64,000 bases of DNA, from positions 62,001 through 126,000 of the forward strand of contig NZ_JARXHW010000001.1 in assembly GCF_031127805.1 (NCBI RefSeq), in the 5' to 3' direction. Position numbers and translations under genes: made by a program. This document shows, piece after piece, positions 18,287 to 28,939 of this stretch. Below the pieces are notes generated by a model. That model was not told where the DNA came from. It searched no databases and saw only the letters and a program-made list of their open reading frames with translations. Origin of the DNA: Thalassobacterium maritimum. Its GTDB lineage: Bacteria > Verrucomicrobiota > Verrucomicrobiia > Opitutales > Coraliomargaritaceae. Numbering within the stretch: the stretch's first letter is position 1; each line of letters starts with the position of its first letter.

Positions 18287-19756
18287 ATGTCCTTACAGCA
18301 AAAAATCAACCGCATCACCGACATCCTTCGGCGTGACGATGGCATCTCGGGTGCCATGCACTACACCGAGCAGACCTCGTGGATTCTCTTTCTCAAATTT
18401 CTCGACGACTACGAAAACGAAAAGGCCAACGAAGCCATCCTCTCCGGCGCGGACTACACGCCGACGCTCGACGACGACCACCGCTGGAGCGTCTGGGCCT
18501 GCCCCAAGGATGCCAACGAGCAGATCGACCACCTGCAAGCCAAGTCGGGCGACGACCTGACCGGCTACGTCAACGACGAGCTCTTCCCCTACCTGCGCAA
18601 GTTCAATAACAACACGCAGAACACCCGCTCGATGGCTTACAAGATCGGCGCGGCTTTCACTCACCTCGACAACAAGATCGCCTCGGGCCACACCTTGCGC
18701 GAAGTGCTCGACATCGTCGACTCGCTCAATTTCCAGTCCGACGCCGAACTCTTCGAACTCTCGCAAGTGTATGAAGGCCTGCTGCAAAACATGGGCGACG
18801 CCGGCGGCTACGCGGGCGAGTTCTACACCCCGCGCGCCGTGATTCGTGCCATCGTTGAAGTCATTGATCCCAAAGCGGGACAAACGATCTACGACGCCGC
18901 CGCGGGCTCTTGCGGCTTCTTGATCGATGCCTTTGAGCACATCAAAAAGACACGCCAGCAGCTCACCGCCAATCAATGGGACTTCGTGGTGAAAGACAGC
19001 TTCTTCGGCTTCGAAAAAACCTCGTTGGCTTACGTGATGGGCATGATGAATATGATCCTGCACGGCATCGAGAGCCCCAATCTCTTTCGCGCCAATACCT
19101 TGACGCAAAACATCCGCGACATTCAGGAGCAGGACCGCTACGACGTGATTCTCGCCAACCCGCCCTTCGGCGGCAAAGAGAACCCACAGATTCAGCAGAA
19201 CTTCCCGATCCAGAGCAACGCCACTGAATTGCTCTTCTTGCAGCATTTCATGAAGACCCTCAAGTCCGGCGGCCAAGCGGCCATCGTCGTGCCCGAGGGC
19301 GTGCTCTTTCAGACCAACGCCGCCTTCGCCAGCGTGAAGCAGCAACTACTGGAAGATTTCAACCTGCACACCATCCTCAGCCTGCCCGCTGGCGTCTTTC
19401 TGCCTTACTCAGGGGTGAAGACCAACGTCATCATTTTTGAGCGCAAAGGCGGCACCCAAGACGTCTGGTTCTACGAGTGCGAGCCCGCGCAAAAGCTGAC
19501 CAAAAACAAACCGATCACCGACGCCCACCTGCAAGAGTTCGTCGAACTGTATCAAACCCGCGCCACCACCGACCGCTCCTGGACGGTGCCCGCCGCCGAA
19601 CTAAAAAAAGACTACGACCTTTCCGCCAAGAATCCCGCCAAACAAGTCGACATCGAGCACCAGACCCCCAGCGCCATTTTAGCCGATATTCAAAAGACCC
19701 ACGCCGCCACCGCCGACCTCATCGCGGAACTCGAAACCCTCATCACCCCCGCATAA
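18287..19756 (+). CDS. hsdM: Type I DNA methyltransferase M subunit (HsdM)
   Basis: N6-adenine methyltransferase subunit, 489 aa, the usual length. The N-terminal helical HsdM_N domain (MSLQQKINRITDILRRDDG..SWILFLKFLDD) is followed by the N6-Mtase domain. SAM motif I is IYDAAAGSCGFLIDAF, preceded by the family signature GEFYTPRAVIRAIVEVI. Catalytic motif IV is VILANPPFGG (NPPF). It forms M2S with HsdS for modification and R2M2S for cleavage. The gene sits between the AlbA-type gene and hsdS; hsdS starts 2 bp after its stop. The large antisense open frame here is a codon-bias shadow. Confidence 0.95.
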   Translation: MSLQQKINRITDILRRDDGISGAMHYTEQTSWILFLKFLDDYENEKANEAILSGADYTPTLDDDHRWSVWACPKDANEQIDHLQAKSGDDLTGYVNDELFPYLRKFNNNTQNTRSMAYKIGAAFTHLDNKIASGHTLREVLDIVDSLNFQSDAELFELSQVYEGLLQNMGDAGGYAGEFYTPRAVIRAIVEVIDPKAGQTIYDAAAGSCGFLIDAFEHIKKTRQQLTANQWDFVVKDSFFGFEKTSLAYVMGMMNMILHGIESPNLFRANTLTQNIRDIQEQDRYDVILANPPFGGKENPQIQQNFPIQSNATELLFLQHFMKTLKSGGQAAIVVPEGVLFQTNAAFASVKQQLLEDFNLHTILSLPAGVFLPYSGVKTNVIIFERKGGTQDVWFYECEPAQKLTKNKPITDAHLQEFVELYQTRATTDRSWTVPAAELKKDYDLSAKNPAKQVDIEHQTPSAILADIQKTHAATADLIAELETLITPA

Positions 19757-19758
19757 AC

Positions 19759-20979
19759 ATGGCACAGGAATTATACGAACTGCCGCAGGGATGGGAGTGG
19801 AAAACGCTACAAGAACTAGGAAAGTTCTCAGCAGGTGGAACACCTTCTAAATCAAATCCAGATTTCTGGGGCGGCGATCAGCTGTGGATTACGCCAAAAG
19901 ATATGAAGAGTGAAAAGCTCCGTGATTCTCAATTGAAAATTACGGATACGGCCATAGACAAATCTTCCGCTAAACTAATCCCAGCAGGATCAATACTGAT
20001 CGTAGCACGAAGTGGAATTTTAAGGCACACGCTTCCCGTTTGTATTAACGAAATCGAGGCAACGGTGAATCAAGATATCAAGGTATTCATCCCTTCAAAA
20101 AAGATAACATCTGCTTTCTGTCAGAAAATGCTAATTGGCCATGAGCCAATGATTTTGAGAGATCTGGTCAAAGGGGGCGTCACAGTTGAGAGCTTAAAAT
20201 ATCAAGAATTTCAAAACCACCCGTTCCCCGTCCCGCCGCTAGCGGAGCAGGAACGGATCGTCGCGAAATTGGATGCGCTGTTCAGCCGCATCGACCAAGC
20301 CATCGCCCAACTCCAACACACCCAAGCCCAAACCAAAGCCCTCTTAAATTCTGGAAGCAAGCACAGCTTCGATGAGCTTTCAAAAAGACATGGTAGTTCA
20401 AAACTTTCGAGTGTAGTCAAAATTAATAGCGGCATCGCACTACCAAAGATCTTTAAGAATTGGGAAGGGACTGGCGACCTTCCCTTTTACAAGGTCGCTC
20501 AAATGAATAACGACACACGAATAATGCGTAATCCAGAGATTACTTTTAGCAGTAATATAGGATTAAAGAATCGAATTAAATTATTCCCAGCAGGCAGTGT
20601 ATTAATCCCCAAAAGAGGAGGAGCAATTCTCACAAATAAAAAACGATTGCTGCTAGAAGAAGCCTCATATGACAGCAATATTATGGGATTAAAAGCGGAC
20701 GAAAGTATACTTACAGACGAATATCTTTTTCAGTTCATGTTATCACTTGATCTAAGCGACTTCATCGACACGAGCACTATTCCACAGATAAATAATAAGC
20801 ATATAGATCGAATGCAAATCCCCGTCCCACCCCTAGCCGAACAAAGCAAGATCGTCGCGCAGCTCGACGCGATTTCGGAGCGCACCCAAGCACTGACCGC
20901 CGCCACCAGCGCCCAGCTCGAAAAGCTCGGGGCTCTGAAAGCCTCCCTGCTCGACGCCGCCTTTCGCGGGCAGTTGTGA
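19759..20979 (+). CDS. hsdS: Type I RM specificity subunit (HsdS)
   Basis: DNA-recognition subunit, 406 aa from the ATG at 19759. It has two target-recognition domains, each closed by a conserved segment: FPVPPLAEQERIVAKLDALF (about residues 154-173) and IPVPPLAEQSKIVAQLDAI (about 354-372). Coiled-coil spacers follow each (AIAQLQHTQAQTKALL; SAQLEKLGALKASLLDAAF). TRD1 starts LPQGWEWKTLQELGKFSAGG. The two TRD-coding stretches (about 19.80-20.20 kb and 20.35-20.81 kb) are visibly richer in A+T than the conserved parts, as expected if TRDs are exchanged by recombination. The recognition sequence cannot be read from this. Confidence 0.93.
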   Translation: MAQELYELPQGWEWKTLQELGKFSAGGTPSKSNPDFWGGDQLWITPKDMKSEKLRDSQLKITDTAIDKSSAKLIPAGSILIVARSGILRHTLPVCINEIEATVNQDIKVFIPSKKITSAFCQKMLIGHEPMILRDLVKGGVTVESLKYQEFQNHPFPVPPLAEQERIVAKLDALFSRIDQAIAQLQHTQAQTKALLNSGSKHSFDELSKRHGSSKLSSVVKINSGIALPKIFKNWEGTGDLPFYKVAQMNNDTRIMRNPEITFSSNIGLKNRIKLFPAGSVLIPKRGGAILTNKKRLLLEEASYDSNIMGLKADESILTDEYLFQFMLSLDLSDFIDTSTIPQINNKHIDRMQIPVPPLAEQSKIVAQLDAISERTQALTAATSAQLEKLGALKASLLDAAFRGQL

Positions 20980-20990
20980 ACCTTTTTTAA

Positions 20991-21869
20991 ATGGATGACT
21001 TCAGCGCATGGGAGCTTGCTTCAGCGACATGGTTGCTGGCTTTGATTGGCCTGTGCTTCTACTTCAAAGCTATCCGCGAGGCTGCTCTTGCGGTCATCAA
21101 AGTCATATTCAGGGGACGACTGCGACAATGGGCACTGCTCATGGTGGCCTACGTCATACTTGTCTGTTTTGCCTAGAAACAAATCGGCCTGTGGGAACTA
21201 AGCGACTTTAAGCTCAGTCTTTTGTGGCTGACCACTGCCGCGCTTTTGATGACTTACAGAACAGCCAACGAACAACCCGATCCGCGTGAATTGATCCGAA
21301 GCATTTTTGAACAAGGACTCAGCCTCGCCGTATTATTGGAATTCTTTGTCGGATGGGCGAAGGTGCCCTTCCTGCTGGCATTTGTCCTATTGCCAGTTGC
21401 CACCTTTCTGAACTTGATGGCTGAGCCATCCGCCACGGATGAAAAGCAAGCAGCCATCGTTCGCCAGTTCGCAACTAAAGCCCTAACAGTCATAGGGCTC
21501 GGCATCGGCCTCTATGCGGTGATTTATACGATCGTCAATTGGAACGAATTCTGGCGGATGGAGACGGCCCGCGAGTTTCTACTCCCCGTCCTGCTCAACC
21601 TACTATTTCTACCATTCCTGTGGATACTACTAACGTATATGGCCTACGAGTTAGCACACTTACGGCCACGCTTCATTAAACCAGCTCAGTCGCGCCCAAA
21701 GCGCGTCATGGTTCTGCTATTCTGGGAATTTGGTATACGCTACAAAGAAGTTAAACACTGGTCGCTCTACTGCATTAAGAAACCACCGTCCGATAATAAA
21801 AGCCTGGTTCAGTCATTCTCATCATCAAGAGATACTAGATACGATCACGATACTAATCCTTCCTATTAG
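20991..21869 (+). pseudogene. Membrane protein gene interrupted by an in-frame TAG
   Basis: An ATG at 20991 opens a 61-codon frame (MDDFSAWELASATWLLALIG..LLMVAYVILVCFA) that stops at TAG (21174-21176). The same frame then continues without interruption as KQIGLWELSDFKLSLLWLTT and on to 21869, with further membrane segments (SLAVLLEFFVGWAKVPFLLAF; LTVIGLGIGLYAVIYTIV; LLPVLLNLLFLPFLWILL). Read through the TAG, it is a single protein of about 292 residues with four or five membrane helices. It lies 11 bp after hsdS in the same direction. A recent nonsense mutation, a sequencing error or amber read-through would each explain it. The last ~50 residues look less protein-like. The function is unknown; it is probably an accessory gene of the RM locus. 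Confidence 0.7.
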
Positions 21870-21882
21870 AAAATATACGCGA

Positions 21883-22311
21883 ATGATAGAACATAGGCTG
21901 CGTGACGTCCTTTCCTTAGACAAAGTGCAAAAAGGTGCAAGCCTGCCCAAGGAAGAGGCCACACGACTCAAGAAGCTCGGCCTCGTCGAAGGACGCTATC
22001 CGCGCATCTTCGTATCCGGAAAAGTCGCTGCGACCACTGGCGGACAAGCCGCCCACATCCTCAAGAAGGGCTTTGATAATGACTATTATCGCGATCTGCT
22101 CGAAAAATTAATTCGAGAGCACGGCCCGGTGACACCTCAGACCATCAGTGGCTTATTTATGGATAAGCTACCTGACTCAATGAGTCATGACCAAAAGCGA
22201 GACAAGATACGCAACCTGACCTACGACCTATCCCATCGAAGAAAAATCATCGAAAATATCGGTAAACCACGTGGCGCGGGAGCACTCTGGCAACTCAAGC
22301 AGCCAAGCTAA
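21883..22311 (+). pseudogene. C-terminal fragment of an AlbA/RecG-like DNA-binding protein
   Basis: 142 aa from the ATG at 21883 (LRDVLSLDKVQKGASLPKEE, then KKLGLVEGRYPRIFVSGKVA and DKIRNLTYDLSHRRKIIENI). This matches from memory the C-terminal winged-helix part of AlbA_2-type regulators, where LKKLGLVEGRYP..V is typical and is normally preceded by about 350 residues of AlbA_2 and ATPase-like domains. Those domains are missing here; the sequence before the ATG overlaps the tail of the broken membrane gene. It could be a free-standing small DNA-binding protein, but truncation by rearrangement is more likely. Confidence 0.55.
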
Positions 22312-22444
22312 GCTAGTATCGCGTAAGCTTATAATTAGCTTGCCAGGCACACTGCAATATATCCGCAAATACCTGACATAAAAGATGATAGATGATAACT
22401 AAACTTTTAATCTTTTTAATTCTTTCAAGCTAAACTTAGTTTAG

Positions 22445-22705
22445 GGCGCTCACGACGAAGCGATAAATGCGGCCCTCCTTCGACGACTCTTTGCCAGTGC
22501 TCAAACCGGATCGAATCCCGATTTGAAAGCGGTTTGTCGTGCCATCATCGATGATGAGAAACGTCTGGGGCACTCAAAATTAGTCACCGAACTCGAATCT
22601 GCTTACACCAAAATCGAGCCGATGGGCGCGGGCACAGCAGGACGCCCACGGCCGCCGCGCACCAATTCTCTAAGCGCACCACCCAGTTTTATTTACATCC
22701 AATAG
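22445..22705 (+). pseudogene. Possible N-terminal remnant of an AAA ATPase gene
   Basis: An open stretch between a TAG (22442) and a TAG (22703) reads AHDEAINAALLRRLFASAQT, then DLKAVCRAIIDDEKRLGHSK followed by LVTELESAY. The pattern I-x-D-E-x-x-x-G-H-x-K-L resembles the N-terminal helical region of a group of defence-associated AAA+ ATPases. There is no ATG at the front (a TTG at 22523 is the only start) and no Walker motif downstream; the frame ends in Pro/Ser-rich sequence. Best read as debris of a deleted gene. Overlapping minus frames were considered and are weaker. Confidence 0.35.
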
Positions 22706-22745
22706 CAGAGGAGCGATGCGAATAACTGGGGCTAAGGTGTAAAGC

Positions 22746-22831
22746 TGGTACTCAGGGAGGGATTTGAACCCTCACGCCCTTGCGGGCACCACGACCTGAA
22801 CGTGGCGTGTCTGCCGTTCCACCACCTGAGC
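22746..22831 (-). tRNA. tRNA-Leu (CAG)
   Basis: 86-nt type II tRNA on the minus strand. The acceptor 5' arm GCTCAGG pairs with CCTGAGT (one G-U), with discriminator A and encoded CCA. The D-arm is GTGGTGGAACGGCAGACAC type. The anticodon stem CCACG/CGTGG holds a TTCAGGT loop, so the anticodon is CAG (plus-strand 22796-22798). The long variable arm TGCCCGCAAGGGCG fits Leu. The T-arm is GAGGGTTCAAATCCCTC. Its 3' end faces the restriction island, the usual position for a tRNA used as an integration site. Confidence 0.95.
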
Positions 22832-22928
22832 ATCTTCGAAGTCTGCGTATTGCATAGATAAAAAGAGCGCTGTCAATGATTTCAGTCTAGGAATTGTGGG
22901 CAAGTTTTCTGCTCGTGAATTTATGCAC

Positions 22929-22969
22929 AAAAAAGCCCGCAGGCCTGAATAAACAGGACGCTGCGGGCT
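22929..22969 (-). terminator. Rho-independent terminator of the pilus operon
   Basis: On the minus strand a 9-bp stem (AGCCCGCAG / CTGCGGGCT) with an inner CCTG/CAGG stem is followed directly by T6. It lies about 80 bp after the pilC stop and before the tRNA-Leu gene. Confidence 0.85.
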
Positions 22970-23047
22970 GGGAAATTTGACTCGGTGCAATCATGTAATT
23001 GCTCGCGAAGCCTTGAGGCCACGGAGGCCTCGCACCGAGGTCGAAAA

Positions 23048-24304
23048 TCAACCAGTCAGTTGCTTGATGATTTCGACGATTGGCAGGAAGAGCGCAATCA
23101 CGATGAAACCAACGACCACCGCCAAGAAGACGATCATGATGGGCTCGATGATCGAGGTAATACCGGCCACGGCATTGTCGACGTCTTCGTCGTAGTTATC
23201 AGCCACGCGATTCAACATCTCTGCAAGCTCACCGGTTTCTTCCCCCACGTCGACCATACTGGTCACCATGTTAGGAAAGACGGGCTCACGTGCCATCGGC
23301 GCAGCGAGCGACTCACCATCACGCACGGAGTCGTGCATACGAGTGAGCGCATCTTCGTAGAATTTATTACCGGTAATATCCTTGGTAATCGTGAGGGATT
23401 GCAAAATAGGAACACCACTGGAAAGTAGTGTGCCGAAAGTGCGGGTGATACGTGCAATATTCACCTTGCGCACCAAATCCCCCACCTTGGGCGTATTGAT
23501 CGAGAGCCAATTAAACATTTTGGAGCCCGCAGGTGTCTTCAAGAAGAACTTACAGGCAAAGAAGCCAAACACAACGATACCGAGCGTGAGCAAAATGTTC
23601 TCACGCATGAAATTACTCATACCGACCACAAGTTGGGTCGGACCTGGCAATGCCGCGCCTTCGAGCATGTCGTCGAAAATCGCTTGGAACTTGGGCACCA
23701 CGACGACCATCAGCAAGGCCACAATCGAAACGGCCACACCGACCACAACGATGGGATACACCATTGCGGCTTTGACCTTTTTCTTGGTCTTCAAGGCTTT
23801 TTCCATGAAGCCCGCCAGACGTGCCAGCACGACGTCCAGCACACCACCGGCTTCACCGGCGCGCACCATATTCACAAATAGGCGGTCAAAGATCTTGGGA
23901 TGCTGTGCCAAACCGTCGGAGAAGGAGTTACCTGACTTCACCTGATCGGCAATCTGCTCAAGCACAGCTTGGAAGCGGGCGTTTTTCTCTTGGCGAATCA
24001 TCACCTCAAGTGCGCGTAAGAGTGGAAGGCCCGCGTCGATCAAGGTGGCTAGCTGGCGAGTAAAAGTAGTGAGATCTTCACTCTTAATGATCTTACCGAA
24101 GCCGCCTTTCTTAGCTTTCTTACTGCTTTTGCTTTTGCTGGAGGCTGCCTTGCTGGGGGCGCTACCGCCTGATTCTACGATTTTGGTCGGCATCAGTCCG
24201 GAGGCGCTCAACTTGGAGCTCGCCTCGTCCTGACTGCCCGCCTCGACCGTGCCGGTCTTTTGCTTTCCGTTGGCGTCGATCGCCGTATATTTGAATTTTG
24301 CCAT
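23048..24304 (-). CDS. pilC: Type IV pilus / type II secretion inner-membrane platform protein PilC
   Basis: Polytopic platform protein of the type IV pilus machine, 418 aa. The N-terminal linker (MAKFKYTAIDANGKQKTGTV, then a Lys/Ser-rich stretch GGSAPSKAASSKSKSSKKAK) leads into two T2SSF domains: FTRQLATLIDAGLPLLRALE (about residues 80-100) and ITRTFGTLLSSGVPILQSL (about 280-300). Membrane segments are MVYPIVVVGVAVSIVALLMV, ENILLTLGIVVFGFFAC and PIMIVFLAVVVGFIVIALFL. It lies 15 bp after the PilB-type gene and ends the operon. Confidence 0.92.
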   Translation of the reverse strand: MAKFKYTAIDANGKQKTGTVEAGSQDEASSKLSASGLMPTKIVESGGSAPSKAASSKSKSSKKAKKGGFGKIIKSEDLTTFTRQLATLIDAGLPLLRALEVMIRQEKNARFQAVLEQIADQVKSGNSFSDGLAQHPKIFDRLFVNMVRAGEAGGVLDVVLARLAGFMEKALKTKKKVKAAMVYPIVVVGVAVSIVALLMVVVVPKFQAIFDDMLEGAALPGPTQLVVGMSNFMRENILLTLGIVVFGFFACKFFLKTPAGSKMFNWLSINTPKVGDLVRKVNIARITRTFGTLLSSGVPILQSLTITKDITGNKFYEDALTRMHDSVRDGESLAAPMAREPVFPNMVTSMVDVGEETGELAEMLNRVADNYDEDVDNAVAGITSIIEPIMIVFLAVVVGFIVIALFLPIVEIIKQLTG

Positions 24305-24319
24305 GGGGAGTTTGGAGGT

Positions 24320-26008
24320 TTATGTATATTTAAGAACTTCTTCGATCGTAGAATTGCCGTCGAAAATGGCGCGCAAACCGTCGTCGCGCAAGCTTCGCAT
24401 GCCCTGTTCTAGGGCTTTTTGCTTAATTGTTAGGGTCGGCGCACGATTATTAATGAGTTCGCGGATGCTATCGGATACGACAATCATCTCGAACAGGCCA
24501 ATACGTCCACGATAACCGGTATTACTGCACTCAGGGCAACCGTCGCCGTAATAGAAATCTTTGTCGGCAATTTCAAGTGGATCGACATCGAGCATCTCGA
24601 TTAAATCTTGGCCGGGCTCGTAAGCGGTGCGGCAGCTACGGCAGATGCGGCGCACGAGGCGCTGAGCCAAAATTGCTTCGAGCGAGGCGGAAATCAAGAA
24701 GGGCTCCAAGCCCATATCAATCAGACGGGTCACGGCGCCGGGCGCATCATTGGTGTGGAGCGTGCTCAACACCACGTGCCCAGTCAGCGAAGCTTGCACC
24801 GCAATCTGCGCGGTCTCCAAGTCACGAATCTCACCGACCATGATCTTATCGGGGTCTTGACGCAGGAAGGCGCGCAAGGCACGTGAGAAATCGAGTCCGA
24901 CTTGGTGGTTCACGGCCACCTGCATGATGCCATCGATCTCATACTCCACTGGATCTTCGGCTGTCAGAATCTTGGTCTCGACATTGTTCACCTCGCGTAG
25001 CGCACTATATAGTGTTGTGGTCTTACCGGAACCTGTGGGGCCGGTCACGATGAAGATACCGTTGGGTCGATCGACGAGTTCGCGAATAGTTTGCAAGATA
25101 TCGTCGGGCAAACTGAGGGATTCGAGGTCAAGGTTGACCACAGACTTATCCAAGACACGTAACACCACCGACTCACCGAACTGGGTCGGCAAGGTGGACA
25201 CACGCAAGTCAACCGGACGTCCGGCAATCGTCATTTTAATACGACCATCCTGCGGAATCCGAGTTTCCGAAATGTTCATATTAGACAGCACCTTAACACG
25301 TGAGGTCACGGGCACCGCCAAATTCCTGGGCGGAGGTGCCATCTCGTAAAGTGCACCGTCAATACGATAGCGAATGCGGAATTGATCCTCAAAGGGCTCG
25401 AAGTGAACGTCGGAGGCCTTATCTTTAATCGCCTGCTGTAAAACTAAATTTACAAAACGGATAATGGGCGTTTGATTCGCCATGTCCGTGAGGTCGCCTT
25501 CAGACAACTCTTCCTGCACCTCGGAAAAACTATCGCCAAGGTCGCCCAAAATATCATCAATCGAAGAATCCTCCTCTCCATAGGTCGAGACCAGCAAGGC
25601 ATCGATATGGTCGGGATCACATACAACGATGGTAATGTCCTTATTAAGCGTGAAGGTGAGGTCGTCAATAATCGAAGGATTAAACGGGTCCTTCGCTATG
25701 AGTGAGACAGAAATGTCATCTACCTGATAAGGCACGACTGCATACATGCGCGCCACGCTGGCACGCACAGTTGAAGCGACCTCATCTGAAATTTCATTTG
25801 GAGGTGTGGGCAAATATTCGTAGCCCAAATAATCAGCGACTGCTGCCAAGATCTGCCCGCGCTCGACTACGCCGGAATCGACCACAGCATCAGCCAACGA
25901 CTTACCGGTGTGCAGGTGCGACTCGTTTAGTTCCTCAAGCTGCGCAGGGTCGAGCAGGTCGGCTCCCTTGATTATTTCGTAAATTGTATCGTTATGATCT
26001 TCAAACAT
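24320..26008 (-). CDS. pilB: PilB/GspE-type pilus assembly ATPase (copy 2)
   Basis: Hexameric ATPase that drives pilus extension, 562 aa from the ATG at 26008. A longer frame to 26107 would overlap pilT and was not used. The N-terminal MshEN-like domain (residues 1-150) is followed by the secretion ATPase core: KASDVHFEPFEDQFRIRYRI, Walker A GPTGSGKTTT, Asp box LRQDPDKIMVGEIRD, and His box LTGHVVLSTLHTNDAPGA. The zinc tetra-Cys CRSCR..CPEC is present. It closely resembles the gene at 27155-28876, and pilT lies between them. Extension versus another secretion role cannot be told apart. Confidence 0.9.
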   Translation of the reverse strand: MFEDHNDTIYEIIKGADLLDPAQLEELNESHLHTGKSLADAVVDSGVVERGQILAAVADYLGYEYLPTPPNEISDEVASTVRASVARMYAVVPYQVDDISVSLIAKDPFNPSIIDDLTFTLNKDITIVVCDPDHIDALLVSTYGEEDSSIDDILGDLGDSFSEVQEELSEGDLTDMANQTPIIRFVNLVLQQAIKDKASDVHFEPFEDQFRIRYRIDGALYEMAPPPRNLAVPVTSRVKVLSNMNISETRIPQDGRIKMTIAGRPVDLRVSTLPTQFGESVVLRVLDKSVVNLDLESLSLPDDILQTIRELVDRPNGIFIVTGPTGSGKTTTLYSALREVNNVETKILTAEDPVEYEIDGIMQVAVNHQVGLDFSRALRAFLRQDPDKIMVGEIRDLETAQIAVQASLTGHVVLSTLHTNDAPGAVTRLIDMGLEPFLISASLEAILAQRLVRRICRSCRTAYEPGQDLIEMLDVDPLEIADKDFYYGDGCPECSNTGYRGRIGLFEMIVVSDSIRELINNRAPTLTIKQKALEQGMRSLRDDGLRAIFDGNSTIEEVLKYT

Positions 26009-26027
26009 TGGGGATTGGAGAAATGGT

Positions 26028-27107
26028 TTAAGTTGAAAATGCGCCGCCGTTTTCAATGAGCTTTTCGCGCATCGAGTCCGGGCTTTGAGATTTACCGAGC
26101 GCCTCATCGGCGGTAATCAAATTGCGATTGAACAGGCTGAGCAAGTGAGCGTCGAGACTGATCATACCACGACTGGCCCCGGTCTGGATGTCGGAAGCGA
26201 TGCGGTACGTCTTATTCTCACGAATCAATTGAGCAATCGACGTGGTGGTCACCATGATCTCAAAGGAGGCGATTCGCCCGCCGCCAATTTTCTTACACAA
26301 CACTTGTGAGATGACAGCGATCACCGAAGAGGCCAACTGCGTGCGCATCTGATCCTTCATATCGGCAGGAAAGGCGTCGACGATGCGATCGACCGTGCGA
26401 GCGGCGCCGGTGGTGTGGAGCGTCGCGAACACAAGGTGGCCAGTTTCAGCAGCGCCCACGGCGGCTTCGATTGTTTCAAGATCGCGCATTTCCCCCACCA
26501 GTATAACATCGGGGTCCTGACGCAAAGCACCGCGAATCGCGGCCGAAAATGAGGTCACATCGTTGCCGACTTCCCGCTGGGTCACGATGCATTTTTTATG
26601 GTCGTGAAAATACTCGATCGGATCCTCAATGGTAATGATGTGGCCGTCATGATTTTCATTAATCCAATTAATCATTGAGGCTAGAGTAGTCGACTTCCCC
26701 GAGCCAGTCGGGCCGGTGACTAAGATCAAACCACGAGGACGACTGATCAGCTCCTTAATTTTATCGGGTAGGCCGATATCTGCTAAACTGAAAAGATCAT
26801 TTGGAATCTGGCGAAGCACCATACCATAGCAGCCCTTGGTTCGCATCACACTGACGCGAAAGCGCGCCTTCTCTTGATACGCGAAACCGAAATCAGCACC
26901 GCCAGTAGTCTTGAGCTGCTCTTGATTGGTCACCGAAGTGATGGCTTTCATCAAATCTTCCGCCGCCTGTGCATCGAGCTCAGGCCCCTCAACAGGCACC
27001 ATGGTTCCGCTGATACGGAGTGTGGGCGGTTGCTTGACCTGAATATGCAAATCTGATGCCCCCTGATCGACCATCAGTTCCAGCAGATCATTCATTTCGT
27101 AGGTCAT
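26028..27107 (-). CDS. pilT: Pilus retraction ATPase PilT
   Basis: Hexameric ATPase for pilus retraction and twitching, 359 aa, standard length. The N-terminal PAS-like domain (LLELMVDQGASDLHIQVKQP) is followed by Walker A GPTGSGKSTTL, Asp box ALRQDPDVILVGEMRD, His box AETGHLVFATLHTTGAARTV, and the PilT-specific AIRG (SAAIRGALRQ) needed for retraction in known PilTs. There is no Cys zinc site, which separates it from the two PilB-type neighbours. It is co-directional with them; gaps are 47 bp before and 19 bp after. Confidence 0.94.
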   Translation of the reverse strand: MTYEMNDLLELMVDQGASDLHIQVKQPPTLRISGTMVPVEGPELDAQAAEDLMKAITSVTNQEQLKTTGGADFGFAYQEKARFRVSVMRTKGCYGMVLRQIPNDLFSLADIGLPDKIKELISRPRGLILVTGPTGSGKSTTLASMINWINENHDGHIITIEDPIEYFHDHKKCIVTQREVGNDVTSFSAAIRGALRQDPDVILVGEMRDLETIEAAVGAAETGHLVFATLHTTGAARTVDRIVDAFPADMKDQMRTQLASSVIAVISQVLCKKIGGGRIASFEIMVTTTSIAQLIRENKTYRIASDIQTGASRGMISLDAHLLSLFNRNLITADEALGKSQSPDSMREKLIENGGAFST

Positions 27108-27154
27108 CGTAATTAGCTCCAGTTCAAATTAATTATAACTCAGTCATCCAGCAA

Positions 27155-28876
<1,722 letters not shown>

Positions 28877-28939
28877 AGATAGATAAGTGTCGGGGTGGGA
28901 CTTAAATGGTGAGAATAAAAATTAAATGGTTATGGCAAA

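Noticed and set aside
18293..19345. 350-codon open frame antisense to hsdM
   Set aside because: Shadow of a GC-rich coding sequence; low-complexity His/Glu/Val composition and no recognisable domain.
22402..22470. Minus-strand peptide ending GRIYRFVVSALN
   Set aside because: Only about 20 residues look ordered and there is no family match; the plus-strand reading is more convincing.
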